DNA from: Strigamia acuminata
Lineage: Eukaryota; Arthropoda; Chilopoda; Geophilomorpha; Linotaeniidae
NCBI GenBank assembly: GCA_949358305.1
Contig: OX442314.1
Coordinates: forward strand, 63,621,369-63,685,368
DNA: 64,000 nucleotides
Reading direction: 5' to 3'
This document shows, piece by piece, positions 56,602 to 64,000 of the stretch. Each line of letters starts with the position of its first letter. The first letter of the stretch is position 1. Below the pieces are notes generated by a model. The model was not told the origin of the DNA. It saw only the letters and a program-made list of their open reading frames with translations, and made no database searches. The position numbers were made by a program, and so were the translations under genes.

Positions 56602-59600
56602 TTAGTTCTTCCCCACGACTTTGCCGTCCCGAATGAACGGATTATTGCTTCGTCGTGGTCGAAGGTTGATTTTCGACGTGCTCGTAGATCGTGACTCTAC
56701 TTGCTCGTTCATCTCCGATGTGTTGGCATTTTTCTCATTATTAATTTTTTTATTTTCCATTTCAGAAGTACATTCTTCTGCTTCCTCCCTCTCCGAAATT
56801 GCTTGCTCCGGCTGAGTTGGAGCCTCGTCGGCTGGGGATTCGGCGTCGAAGAATTCATCCTCGTTTTCCGCTATATTTTCAGCTTCATTTGTTTTTTGGA
56901 ACGTGTCGACCACGGTGCCCCCTTGGCCGCTGTGTGTCTGACCTTCCAGCCAAATTTCCTGTGGAAATTCTGGCAGATATGGCCTTAAATCTCGGCCATG
57001 TATCGACTGAAAATTTTTGTTGTCCTCTAGGCGGCGTAGTTGGTATGCGTTGCCTCCGTGTTCGGCCACAATTACGTAGGGACCGTCCCTCTTGTCGGCT
57101 AAACCGGCGGCGATGCCCCTCGCTGCATTGGACAACGTGTGTGCCTCCTTCCACACTAGATCATTCACTTTAAAGTTCGCGAAAGCGAGATCGCCTTCTT
57201 TATCTGCGATTCTCTCTCTCATGTTGAAAATATGCGCCATCATATGCTGGTACGTGTCGGATATAGTCTGTTCCAACCGGCACACGTACTCATGTGGGCT
57301 CGACGGGTCTAATACGTTAACAGCTTCGGCAACGCGTGGGTCCCATGGCATCCTTAATTCGCGGGCGAAGTTGAGGTACGCCGGTGAGAATTCGCGTGTT
57401 CGTGACACGGTTGAGCGAATGCTGAAAGCGATTTCTCGCAGGTATTCGTCCCATCGATTGTGAATGTCGGTGAATACTGTCAGCGCATATTTTATATCTT
57501 TATTTAATCTCTCGACTGGGTTTGTCTGAGGATTATATGTGGAGGTGTTCGATGCATCCATTTTAAATTTCCTACAGAAGTCCTTATATATTCTTGATCG
57601 GAATTGGGGGCCGTTATCCGAAATGAGTTTTCTGGGAAACCCAAATCGCATTGCCACGTCGTAAAGGCACTCGACTATGTTTTCAGCCGAGGGCTTCGCG
57701 AGGGCGTACAGCTCCGGCCATCGGGTGGCCACGTCCATAATTACGAGAATATACATGTTCTTGTTTCCCGTTGTGGGCTTGGGGCCCATCAAGTCTATGC
57801 TTAAGCAGTCAAACGGTGCGTAGGGTCCGAGAGACATGGCGTTTCTGGCTACTTTATCTCGCGGTCTGCATGCTTGGCACCGGGGGCAGTGTCGGATAAA
57901 TTTCGTTATCTTTTGCCGCGCGCCCGGCCAGAAGAAAAGTTGTTTTACTCGATAAAGGGTCCTCGCCACGCCAGAATGGCTGGCGAGCGGGTGTCCGTGC
58001 ATCAGCCACAACAGTCGGGTGTGCAGCGATGCCGGCACGACCACTTTAACCGAGTTTCCCGCTCCGCTGAGGTCATCTTGAAACGTCGGGTGGTATTTTA
58101 CCAGGAGTTCATCATCTATGAGGTAGCTTGTTGCTTCTTTGACGAACTGTTTCCGGCGGTGTGGGTTTGTCATCCCTTCCGGAAATTCGCCGTTCAGCAA
58201 ATATTGCGTTATAATTTGACATTTTGTGTCTGCTGCCTGGTGTTCGACGAACTCACGTCTCGTGGGTGGAGCGTATTGTGTTTTTTCTTCAATTTTTGCT
58301 GTGAAGGCGCGTAGTAGTGTTTTGTGGGTTTCTCCGGGGGGCGGAGATTGAATTTCGGATGTTGAATTGTTTGTCCCAGCTGGCTGGTATGTTCGAGTCC
58401 AAAAACCACAAAACGTTCTATCTTCAGGCTCCATCACTGGTAGCTCGTTCGCCTTTCGCAAACGCCATATTCTCCGTGGAGTCGGGCAGTACAAGAGGTG
58501 GGTGTCGTCCTCGCCGTCGTCGTCTGGTCCTTGGGGGTCAGAGGCTGGGGCTCTCGAGAGGGCGTCGGCCACATGATTGTACTTCCCGGGGCGGTACGTA
58601 ATTGTTATATCGCACGCCATTAACTCCAGTTGCCATCGTGCGAGTCGGCCGGAGGGTTCCTTGAGCTTCATCAACCAGCTTAGTGCCTGGTGATCTGTCT
58701 GAACCTCGAAGTTCGTGTACTCCAGATAGTCGCGAAATTTCCGAACTGCCCAAATTACGGCTAGGCATTCTAGTTCCGTTGCCGTATAATTTTTCTCCGC
58801 GCCCTGTATTTTTCTGCTTATAAACATACAGGGTACTTCTTGCGAGATTCCGTTGTACACGTGGGTCTGCAGAAGGGCTGCACCCAGTCCGATTTTACTC
58901 GCGTCGGTGTGCAACACGAACGGTCGGTTTAGGTCCGGCAATGGCATCTTTTCGACGTCAGCCAGCATTTGCTTGATAGTGCTAAATGCGGCCTCGCACT
59001 GGACCGTCCACTCAAACTCTTTATCCGTTCGTAAGAGATCCGTTATAGGCGCGGCCACTTCAGCCAGACCAGAGAGTAGTCGGCCGAAGAAATTGACCAT
59101 GCCCATGAATCTCTGGACACCTTTTATATCTTCGGGGGCGGGGAATCCGTTTATTGCTTTGACTTTTTCGGGGTCAATCGCGATTCCCTCGACTCCTATT
59201 CGATATCCTAGGAAGGCAAGCTCTTTCCTGCAAAACTTGCTCTTCCCTGGATGGATGTGGAGTCCTGCCTTGGCTAGGCGAGAGACCACTCTATCGATGT
59301 GGTCTATGTGTTCTTCGAATGTGTCCGACGTTATTATGATGTCGTCGAGATACGCCCACACGAAGTCGTGCAGCATATCTCCCAACACGCTTTCGATCAG
59401 TTTCTGGAACGTGCTCGGGGCGTTTACAAGCCCGAACGGCATCACGTTGAACATTAGTCTTCCTATCGGGGAGTAGAAAGCCGTTTTCAGTTTGTCTTCG
59501 GGTTTTAGCTCCACTTGCCAATACCCCTTTGACAGGTCCATGGTGGTTACCCACTTGAACGGGCTCAGTTCCCGGAGGATCGAGTCTATAGACGGCATCT

Positions 59601-60744
59601 GAATCGGGTCTATAACCGTTATCGCGTTCAGGGGGCGATAATCAATGCATAGTCGAGGTTCCGAGCCTGGACGCATCACCAGGACGATCCGCATGGCGTA
59701 TTCGCCCAGGGCTTGCGTTACTATGCCCTTGTCGAGCATGTCTTGGCACATTTGCGTCACGATGTCTCTTTTCTGGGGGTTCATCCCCTTGTAAGGCACT
59801 CGAATCGGCTTGTCTGTGGTTAAGACTATTTCGTGTGTTGCTTCCGTCGTTCGACCAGGTGTCTTGGTCAGAATTCTTTCATGCTTTCGAAGCACTCGCC
59901 TTAGTAGCGATGCCTCGTTAACACGCAGTGCTGCCTCCTCGACCAGGGTGTCCACGACGTTACTCCTCTGTAATTCCAGAGTGAAGGCTGCGAAATCGTA
60001 ATCTTGGACGAATTTTCGCAATCCTCTTCCGTATTCCTCTTTGTCCTTGGCTTCGTCCAGTAATTTTTGGGGAACTACGGGGACTGACCGTTCTCCCTCG
60101 GGACTTATCCAGTTCCATGAACGGGTTATCGGGTTTGGCTGAATTTTCAGTTTCGCCATGATGTCCATCCCTAGGAGGAATACTTTGTCGTGGGATGGCA
60201 AGACTATGAAGGGGTGGGACAGGTTCCCCCCCGTCCAGTCGATCATGATGCGAACTACGCCCTTCGGCTTGACGTAGCCGTTGGCGGTGAGCAATTCTAC
60301 GTTCGCGTTCACTTGTGCCACCTTCTTTCCAATATCCAAGTCTTTTACTATATCTTCGGATATGAATGAACGATCCGCTCCTGAATCCAGTAGACCGAAC
60401 AATTTTTGGTTTTCTATCTCCACTGGCAGCATACACAGAGTTTCGCAATGTGCTTTCGTGACATTGCAGTGAAATACGCGTAATGTCTGGGGCTCAACCT
60501 CCAGATTGAACGGAAGGTCCGTCCAATCCATGTCGACCTCCGGTTTCGTTCTCACTTGCATACTCGTTAACGTCACTTTTTCCTCCTTCTTCGGAACGAT
60601 CTGTATGCGGTCTTTGATCTGTGCCTCTGCCAAGGCATGACCTGCGGGTCCAGTGTGATATTTCTTCTTTTTAATTTCCGCGGCTGGCGCAGACGAAGCT
60701 GAATTTATTTCGGCGACGCCTGCGCTTGGAAGTTTTTTGCCAGA
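56602..60744 (-). CDS. pol: E3 Pol polyprotein (protease, RT, RNase H, integrase)
   Basis: Open from 60744, right after a TGA at 60747-60745, in the -1 frame relative to gag, with no early ATG. It should be made by frameshifting. Counting from 60633: protease DSGA at 83-86 and LLGMD near 153; RT MPFGLVNAPSTF near 398 and YLDD at 428-431; RNase H TDAS at 576-579; integrase zinc residues H881, H886, C916, C919 and catalytic D947, D1006, E1041 (D-x34-E). The C-terminal tail (about 1250-1340) is acidic, then basic. About 1343 residues, normal for Gypsy. No internal stop, and all catalytic motifs are present. Confidence 0.95.
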   Translation of the reverse strand, partial: SGKKLPSAGVAEINSASSAPAAEIKKKKYHTGPAGHALAEAQIKDRIQIVPKKEEKVTLTSMQVRTKPEVDMDWTDLPFNLEVEPQTLRVFHCNVTKAHCETLCMLPVEIENQKLFGLLDSGADRSFISEDIVKDLDIGKKVAQVNANVELLTANGYVKPKGVVRIMIDWTGGNLSHPFIVLPSHDKVFLLGMDIMAKLKIQPNPITRSWNWISPEGERSVPVVPQKLLDEAKDKEEYGRGLRKFVQDYDFAAFTLELQRSNVVDTLVEEAALRVNEASLLRRVLRKHERILTKTPGRTTEATHEIVLTTDKPIRVPYKGMNPQKRDIVTQMCQDMLDKGIVTQALGEYAMRIVLVMRPGSEPRLCIDYRPLNAITVIDPIQMPSIDSILRELSPFKWVTTMDLSKGYWQVELKPEDKLKTAFYSPIGRLMFNVMPFGLVNAPSTFQKLIESVLGDMLHDFVWAYLDDIIITSDTFEEHIDHIDRVVSRLAKAGLHIHPGKSKFCRKELAFLGYRIGVEGIAIDPEKVKAINGFPAPEDIKGVQRFMGMVNFFGRLLSGLAEVAAPITDLLRTDKEFEWTVQCEAAFSTIKQMLADVEKMPLPDLNRPFVLHTDASKIGLGAALLQTHVYNGISQEVPCMFISRKIQGAEKNYTATELECLAVIWAVRKFRDYLEYTNFEVQTDHQALSWLMKLKEPSGRLARWQLELMACDITITYRPGKYNHVADALSRAPASDPQGPDDDGEDDTHLLYCPTPRRIWRLRKANELPVMEPEDRTFCGFWTRTYQPAGTNNSTSEIQSPPPGETHKTLLRAFTAKIEEKTQYAPPTRREFVEHQAADTKCQIITQYLLNGEFPEGMTNPHRRKQFVKEATSYLIDDELLVKYHPTFQDDLSGAGNSVKVVVPASLHTRLLWLMHGHPLASHSGVARTLYRVKQLFFWPGARQKITKFIRHCPRCQACRPRDKVARNAMSLGPYAPFDCLSIDLMGPKPTTGNKNMYILVIMDVATRWPELYALAKPSAENIVECLYDVAMRFGFPRKLISDNGPQFRSRIYKDFCRKFKMDASNTSTYNPQTNPVERLNKDIKYALTVFTDIHNRWDEYLREIAFSIRSTVSRTREFSPAYLNFARELRMPWDPRVAEAVNVLDPSSPHEYVCRLEQTISDTYQHMMAHIFNMRERIADKEGDLAFANFKVNDLVWKEAHTLSNAARGIAAGLADKRDGPYVIVAEHGGNAYQLRRLEDNKNFQSIHGRDLRPYLPEFPQEIWLEGQTHSGQGGTVVDTFQKTNEAENIAENEDEFFDAESPADEAPTQPEQAISEREEAEECTSEMENKKINNEKNANTSEMNEQVESRSTSTSKINLRPRRSNNPFIRDGKVVGKN
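60687..60738 (-). promoter_or_regulatory. E3 -1 frameshift module at the gag-pol junction
   Basis: In the gag frame a canonical slippery heptamer A AAA AAC lies at 60738-60732. It is followed by the 6-nt spacer TTCCAA and a 6-bp stem, GCGCAG (60725-60720) with CTGCGC (60692-60687). A small GGCGTCGCC hairpin sits in the loop. The gag stop is 25 nt downstream of the heptamer, and pol is open in the -1 frame. This is textbook retroviral-style architecture. Confidence 0.85.
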
Positions 60745-63700
60745 TCAGTTCTTAACTCCATCATCATTTTCATCATGGTTTGCATGATGTCCTTTTCTTT
60801 GACGGTTTTCTCACATTTATCTGAGTAGTGACCGTATTCTCCGCAGCTGTAACATTTGATGTTACTTTTATCCCCTGTGGGAGTGAATCCCGGTTTTTTC
60901 GGGACGAAGGGCGTCGGGAATCGTCTTTTTCCTCCCAATGCCCCTCTCGCTTTTGTTGCCTGCACGTGTGCTCTGAATTGTGCGATTGCTAAGGCCCGGT
61001 GTGCATGGTGCAAATAGGGACCTTGATCGTCGCATCCCGTCGACAAGTTTTCGAGGTGCTCATTTAGGGCTTCCTCGTCGCTTGATGCTGGCTCCTCTTC
61101 TTTAGCCGTGGCGAGAGGTGTTGTCTCTTCGACTTTCTCCATCTGGGTGGAGTCCGTCGAGGTCACCTGCATCGCCGTTGCTGCCGGTGCTTTCTTTGGG
61201 GCAGCTATCGGGTTGGCTGGAAGAATACTGCCTGCTTTAGGCGTCAGCATTCGTCCGAAGGATGCTTCGGTGAGACTCATTATGCCGCTCAAATATTCAC
61301 TTGGCCTCATTAATTTCTCTGAGGTCTTGTGACGTTCGGCGCTCGTCTGCAACCGTTTCTCGTGCGCGTCAGCTTCCTCCGGGGGCAGAGTGGCGTAATA
61401 CCGCTGTTCTATTTCTAACGTGTTTGTTAGAAGATAGTTACTGACATCTTGGTAATCGCCAGTGCGGGGTGCACGCATGTCTAGCAGAATTCTTTGCGAG
61501 TGGGCCGATAATCCTCCGTAAAAGATCATCGTAAAACCAGCGGGGTTTATTTCGTACGGCGCTCTTGCAAACAGGAGTTTCGCTCGGGCGTCGTAGTCGG
61601 CTAATGTTTCTCCTGGGGCTTGTCGTAGACCCCGTAATTTGTTACTGATCTCGTCTGGAGTCTCGCCGTATCGGAGATCGAAACGGACGAGAAAATCGTC
61701 CCAGGTTGGGTTTTTCAGTCCCTGGTACCATTCTCGAGCTGACCCCGTAGTTAGCTCCACTAGCCCGTGGGTTAGCATGTCGGCGACGGTGGCTTTTGTC
61801 GCTTTCTTGATACGCATTACTTCGTCCAGGAAGCGGTCTCCGGCCTTCCACGAACCGTCGAATCGTGTTTGTATGTAGTGTTGCCAACGGATGTTACCCG
61901 TGGCTTCGCTGCTTGGTTCGTTTCGTACGCCATATTTACGCTTAACCCTCTCTCCAGCGCGATTATGTTCGTCGCCTGGATGGCCTAGATCGATTCCTTC
62001 TCTTCTGAAAGAGTTCAGCAGGGCTCGGCCTAGCTCAGACATCGTGTAATGTCGGCCAGATGAGTCCTGAAAGTTCCCTTCCTCCGAACGAGGGTTGGAG
62101 CTCCGGGAGGAGCGGTCTGAAGCATTCGGCCGGTTCGACCGGTGCCCATCGCTGTCTTCTTGACTCCTCCCTGTAGACGGTCGACTCGGATGGTCGTCGT
62201 CCGACGAATCGGAGGGCTCGGAGGGATCTCCTTGGGGGTGAAACCTCGGCCCTCTCGGTGGGGTCTCTCCGCCAGCCTTCTTCTGTTTCGAGCCTCCGGA
62301 TGGCGGCGGCTCCCCTCCGTCGTTGTTCTCGTAAAAAGAATGCCATCTGTTTTCCTCGCTTTCGGGGCGTTCCCGATTTTTATTTGCGTTTTTCTTTTCG
62401 AGTAACGCGTCGATGGCTGCTCCCGTCTCGGATCTTTTTGAGGGGTGACGGTCCTTTGTTTTTGGGACCGACTCGTCTCTCTTTTGAGATTTCCCCCTTT
62501 TCGCCGTTTTTGCCGGCTTTGTTGCACCTTCTCCTGTGTCGGTATCAGAGCCGCTGGGGGGTTCTGGTTTCCGTTTCAGGTTTTCTTCATTTTTCTTCCT
62601 GTCCGAGACGTCTTGTGCGTACTCTTTCTGGAACTTTTCTGTCTCCTTCTCCCAGTTTTCGGCTTCCCATCTTTTTTGCTCATCTATTATAGCTTGTTTC
62701 TTCGCTTTGTACTCTTCGGTCCATCTGACTCGATCCCACTCTTCTTTCTCTTTCAGAAACTGTTCTTTTTCTTTTCTGGCTTCCTCTTCTCTCAACCTCT
62801 CGCGATGTTGTTCTTCCCATTTCTGATGTTGTAGAATGGCCTCTTTTCGCAACATTTGTAGTTTTTCTGTTTTTCTTTGAGCTATTAGCGCTTGAAATTG
62901 GTCCTCGTACTCTTGAGCTTCTCGATGTCGCCCTTCTACTGTTGCGTTCCATTCTTTTCGAATTTTAGCTTCTCGTTCTTCCCTCATTTTTTGGACCAGT
63001 TTCTCTGTTCTCTCGGTGGTTCTTCTCTCGCGTTGCTCCCTTTCTTCCTCTTCCTTCCAGAGTTCTCGCCGCTCTGCGCTCAGCCTTCGTTGGCGACTAG
63101 TCGCTTCTTGTCTGGCTTCCTCGCGGGCCTTCTCTCTGGATTCGTGAAGTGTTCGGTTGGGGTCTGGCGCGAAACCTCCGGTGTCACTGGGCGTTACCTG
63201 GGGCATGGGCGTCTCCGCTGCTGGTCTTGCGACCGGCGTCGGGGCTTGTGCCGCACAGATAGCGTCAGTGAGTAGGGTAATCGATTCCCAGACTGACGTT
63301 CCTACTGGAATGTCTATCATCGCTTTTAGCTGGGCAGCTTGCTGCGTCAACCGAATTAGGTGAGATACTTCGAAGGAAACAACTGCAGGACTCGCCGTAA
63401 CTCGGGGGGTTATCGGGGTCCCGCCGTCGTTTTTCCGTGGGGTTTGTTTTACGGACGTCTGAGCCGTTGGTGGCGATGGGTCTGTGCCGATCGTGACCGT
63501 TATTTTCGGAGCTTCATTCGTCTCCTCGGTCATCAATATCGATACTCGTCCTGGCGATACGTCGCGAATTTCTTCTCGATTTTCTATGGCTTCCGGATCG
63601 GTATCTTCGAAGGGTTGCATATTCAAGGGAACCCGCTCTCGCTCTGGCCCGTCTAGGGCCGCGAGCGATGCAGCTTGCTCCTCTTTCTGCGCCTTCGCTC

Positions 63701-63845
63701 TCCTTTTATTCGCTCGGGCTTTCGCCTTTGCGGACATTTCAGGGACGGGACCATCCGATCTCAGGTGGTAGTCGGAGGTCCTTTTTCCCTTCTCGGGCAT
63801 TCTCTGCTCGGTTTCAGACGTGGATTGCTCGTCTTTGTCTGACAT
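60705..63845 (-). CDS. gag: E3 Gag polyprotein
   Basis: 1046 codons from ATG 63845, the first start after the primer site. It is long for a Gypsy Gag. The N-terminal half carries an acidic/basic low-complexity region and a very long Glu/Arg/Lys/Gln coiled coil (about residues 235-430). A Ser/Gly/Asp-rich linker follows, then the retrotransposon Gag core (about 650-800, with DRFLDEVM...REWYQGL...APGETL). A CCHC zinc knuckle is at C998, C1001, H1006, C1011. Gag assembles the particle and the knuckle binds RNA. The slippery site falls at codons 1036-1038, so Gag-Pol keeps the knuckle. Confidence 0.93.
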   Translation of the reverse strand: MSDKDEQSTSETEQRMPEKGKRTSDYHLRSDGPVPEMSAKAKARANKRRAKAQKEEQAASLAALDGPERERVPLNMQPFEDTDPEAIENREEIRDVSPGRVSILMTEETNEAPKITVTIGTDPSPPTAQTSVKQTPRKNDGGTPITPRVTASPAVVSFEVSHLIRLTQQAAQLKAMIDIPVGTSVWESITLLTDAICAAQAPTPVARPAAETPMPQVTPSDTGGFAPDPNRTLHESREKAREEARQEATSRQRRLSAERRELWKEEEEREQRERRTTERTEKLVQKMREEREAKIRKEWNATVEGRHREAQEYEDQFQALIAQRKTEKLQMLRKEAILQHQKWEEQHRERLREEEARKEKEQFLKEKEEWDRVRWTEEYKAKKQAIIDEQKRWEAENWEKETEKFQKEYAQDVSDRKKNEENLKRKPEPPSGSDTDTGEGATKPAKTAKRGKSQKRDESVPKTKDRHPSKRSETGAAIDALLEKKNANKNRERPESEENRWHSFYENNDGGEPPPSGGSKQKKAGGETPPRGPRFHPQGDPSEPSDSSDDDHPSRPSTGRSQEDSDGHRSNRPNASDRSSRSSNPRSEEGNFQDSSGRHYTMSELGRALLNSFRREGIDLGHPGDEHNRAGERVKRKYGVRNEPSSEATGNIRWQHYIQTRFDGSWKAGDRFLDEVMRIKKATKATVADMLTHGLVELTTGSAREWYQGLKNPTWDDFLVRFDLRYGETPDEISNKLRGLRQAPGETLADYDARAKLLFARAPYEINPAGFTMIFYGGLSAHSQRILLDMRAPRTGDYQDVSNYLLTNTLEIEQRYYATLPPEEADAHEKRLQTSAERHKTSEKLMRPSEYLSGIMSLTEASFGRMLTPKAGSILPANPIAAPKKAPAATAMQVTSTDSTQMEKVEETTPLATAKEEEPASSDEEALNEHLENLSTGCDDQGPYLHHAHRALAIAQFRAHVQATKARGALGGKRRFPTPFVPKKPGFTPTGDKSNIKCYSCGEYGHYSDKCEKTVKEKDIMQTMMKMMMELRTDLAKNFQAQASPK

Positions 63846-63917
63846 TTTCTTTCGGTAATTCTACGATTTGGGTTATCTTATTGAGAGATCACAAGTTCAG
63901 ATTTGAGATTTATTTCT

Positions 63918-63937
63918 AAATCCCGGCCAGGCCCCCA
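63918..63937 (-). promoter_or_regulatory. E3 primer-binding site, tRNA-Pro-like
   Basis: In element orientation TGGGGGCCTGGCCGGGATTT begins 2 bases after the 5' LTR. It matches the well-known tRNA-Pro primer site at TGGGGGC and CCGGGATTT, but four central bases (acceptor-stem positions) differ. This means either a variant tRNA or a drifted site. Confidence 0.7.
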
Positions 63938-63939
63938 CG

Positions 63940-64000
63940 TGTCGCGTCCTACTTGGTATAGGTTTAAATAGCGCTAACGTGTAATACTTTACCTGTGATC
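63940..64000 (-). repeat. E3 5' LTR, first 61 bp before the window edge
   Basis: 61 bp identical to 51889-51949. In element orientation this is the U5 end of the 5' LTR. It contains the possible splice donor CACAG|GTAAAG at 63993/63992. The other 760 bp lie outside the window. Confidence 0.95.

Larger units (their letters stand above)
51889..64000 (-). mobile_element. E3: Ty3/Gypsy LTR retrotransposon with a spliced third gene, 5' LTR truncated by the window
   Basis: Minus-strand element with gag (63845-60705), pol (to 56602), third gene (56221-52757) and a full 3' LTR on the left. The right edge contains the first 61 bp of the second LTR, identical to 51889-51949. The LTR-to-LTR spacing of 12,051 bp gives a full element of about 12.9 kb. 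All large ORFs are intact. The GC content of the body is well above the flanking DNA. Confidence 0.95.

Overview
This is eukaryotic, AT-rich, mostly non-genic DNA dominated by transposable elements, with no bacterial-type gene organisation. Intact Ty3/Gypsy and Ty1/Copia elements, several TA-flanked MITE-type foldbacks and a (TTAGGTCAGG)n patch near 19986-20012 point to a metazoan, most likely an arthropod. That placement is inference, because no host gene could be identified with confidence.

Layout. 1-65 may be the tail of a host coding exon. 66-2871 is non-coding. 2872-15459 (+) is a complete 12.6-kb Ty3/Gypsy element, called E1 here. It has 523-bp LTRs that look identical, a 4-bp target duplication (CATT), gag, pol, and a third gene that is not an envelope. 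15460-24431 is non-coding, with a minisatellite, a MITE at 17931-18421 and a larger foldback at 21090-21790. 24432-31317 (-) is a complete Ty1/Copia element, E2. It has 481-bp LTRs that look identical, a 5-bp target duplication (AAATA), an initiator-Met tRNA primer site and one intact 1573-codon Gag-Pol ORF. 31323-51888 is non-coding apart from MITEs, including a three-layer nest at 32512-33606, and two weak ORFs. 51889-64000 (-) is a second Ty3/Gypsy element, E3, complete except that its 5' LTR is cut by the window edge after 61 bp. It has gag, pol and a spliced third gene.

How the genes work together. In E1 and E3, Gag builds the particle. Pol lies in the -1 frame and should be made by ribosomal frameshifting. 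The two elements share the same junction design: a slippery heptamer ending AAAAC, the spacer TTCCAA, then a 6-bp stem. Pol supplies protease, reverse transcriptase, RNase H and integrase. Each element also has a large third ORF where an envelope gene would lie, but neither looks like an envelope. Both third genes appear to carry an intron at or near the 5' end with an in-frame junction. E1's third protein has two exact CXXCXGXG motifs of the DnaJ zinc-finger type, and E1 Pol carries five AT-hook-like repeats between RNase H and integrase. These are the most unusual things in the window.

The window reads as a young, transposon-rich intergenic or intronic region. All comparisons here were made by eye from the sequence.
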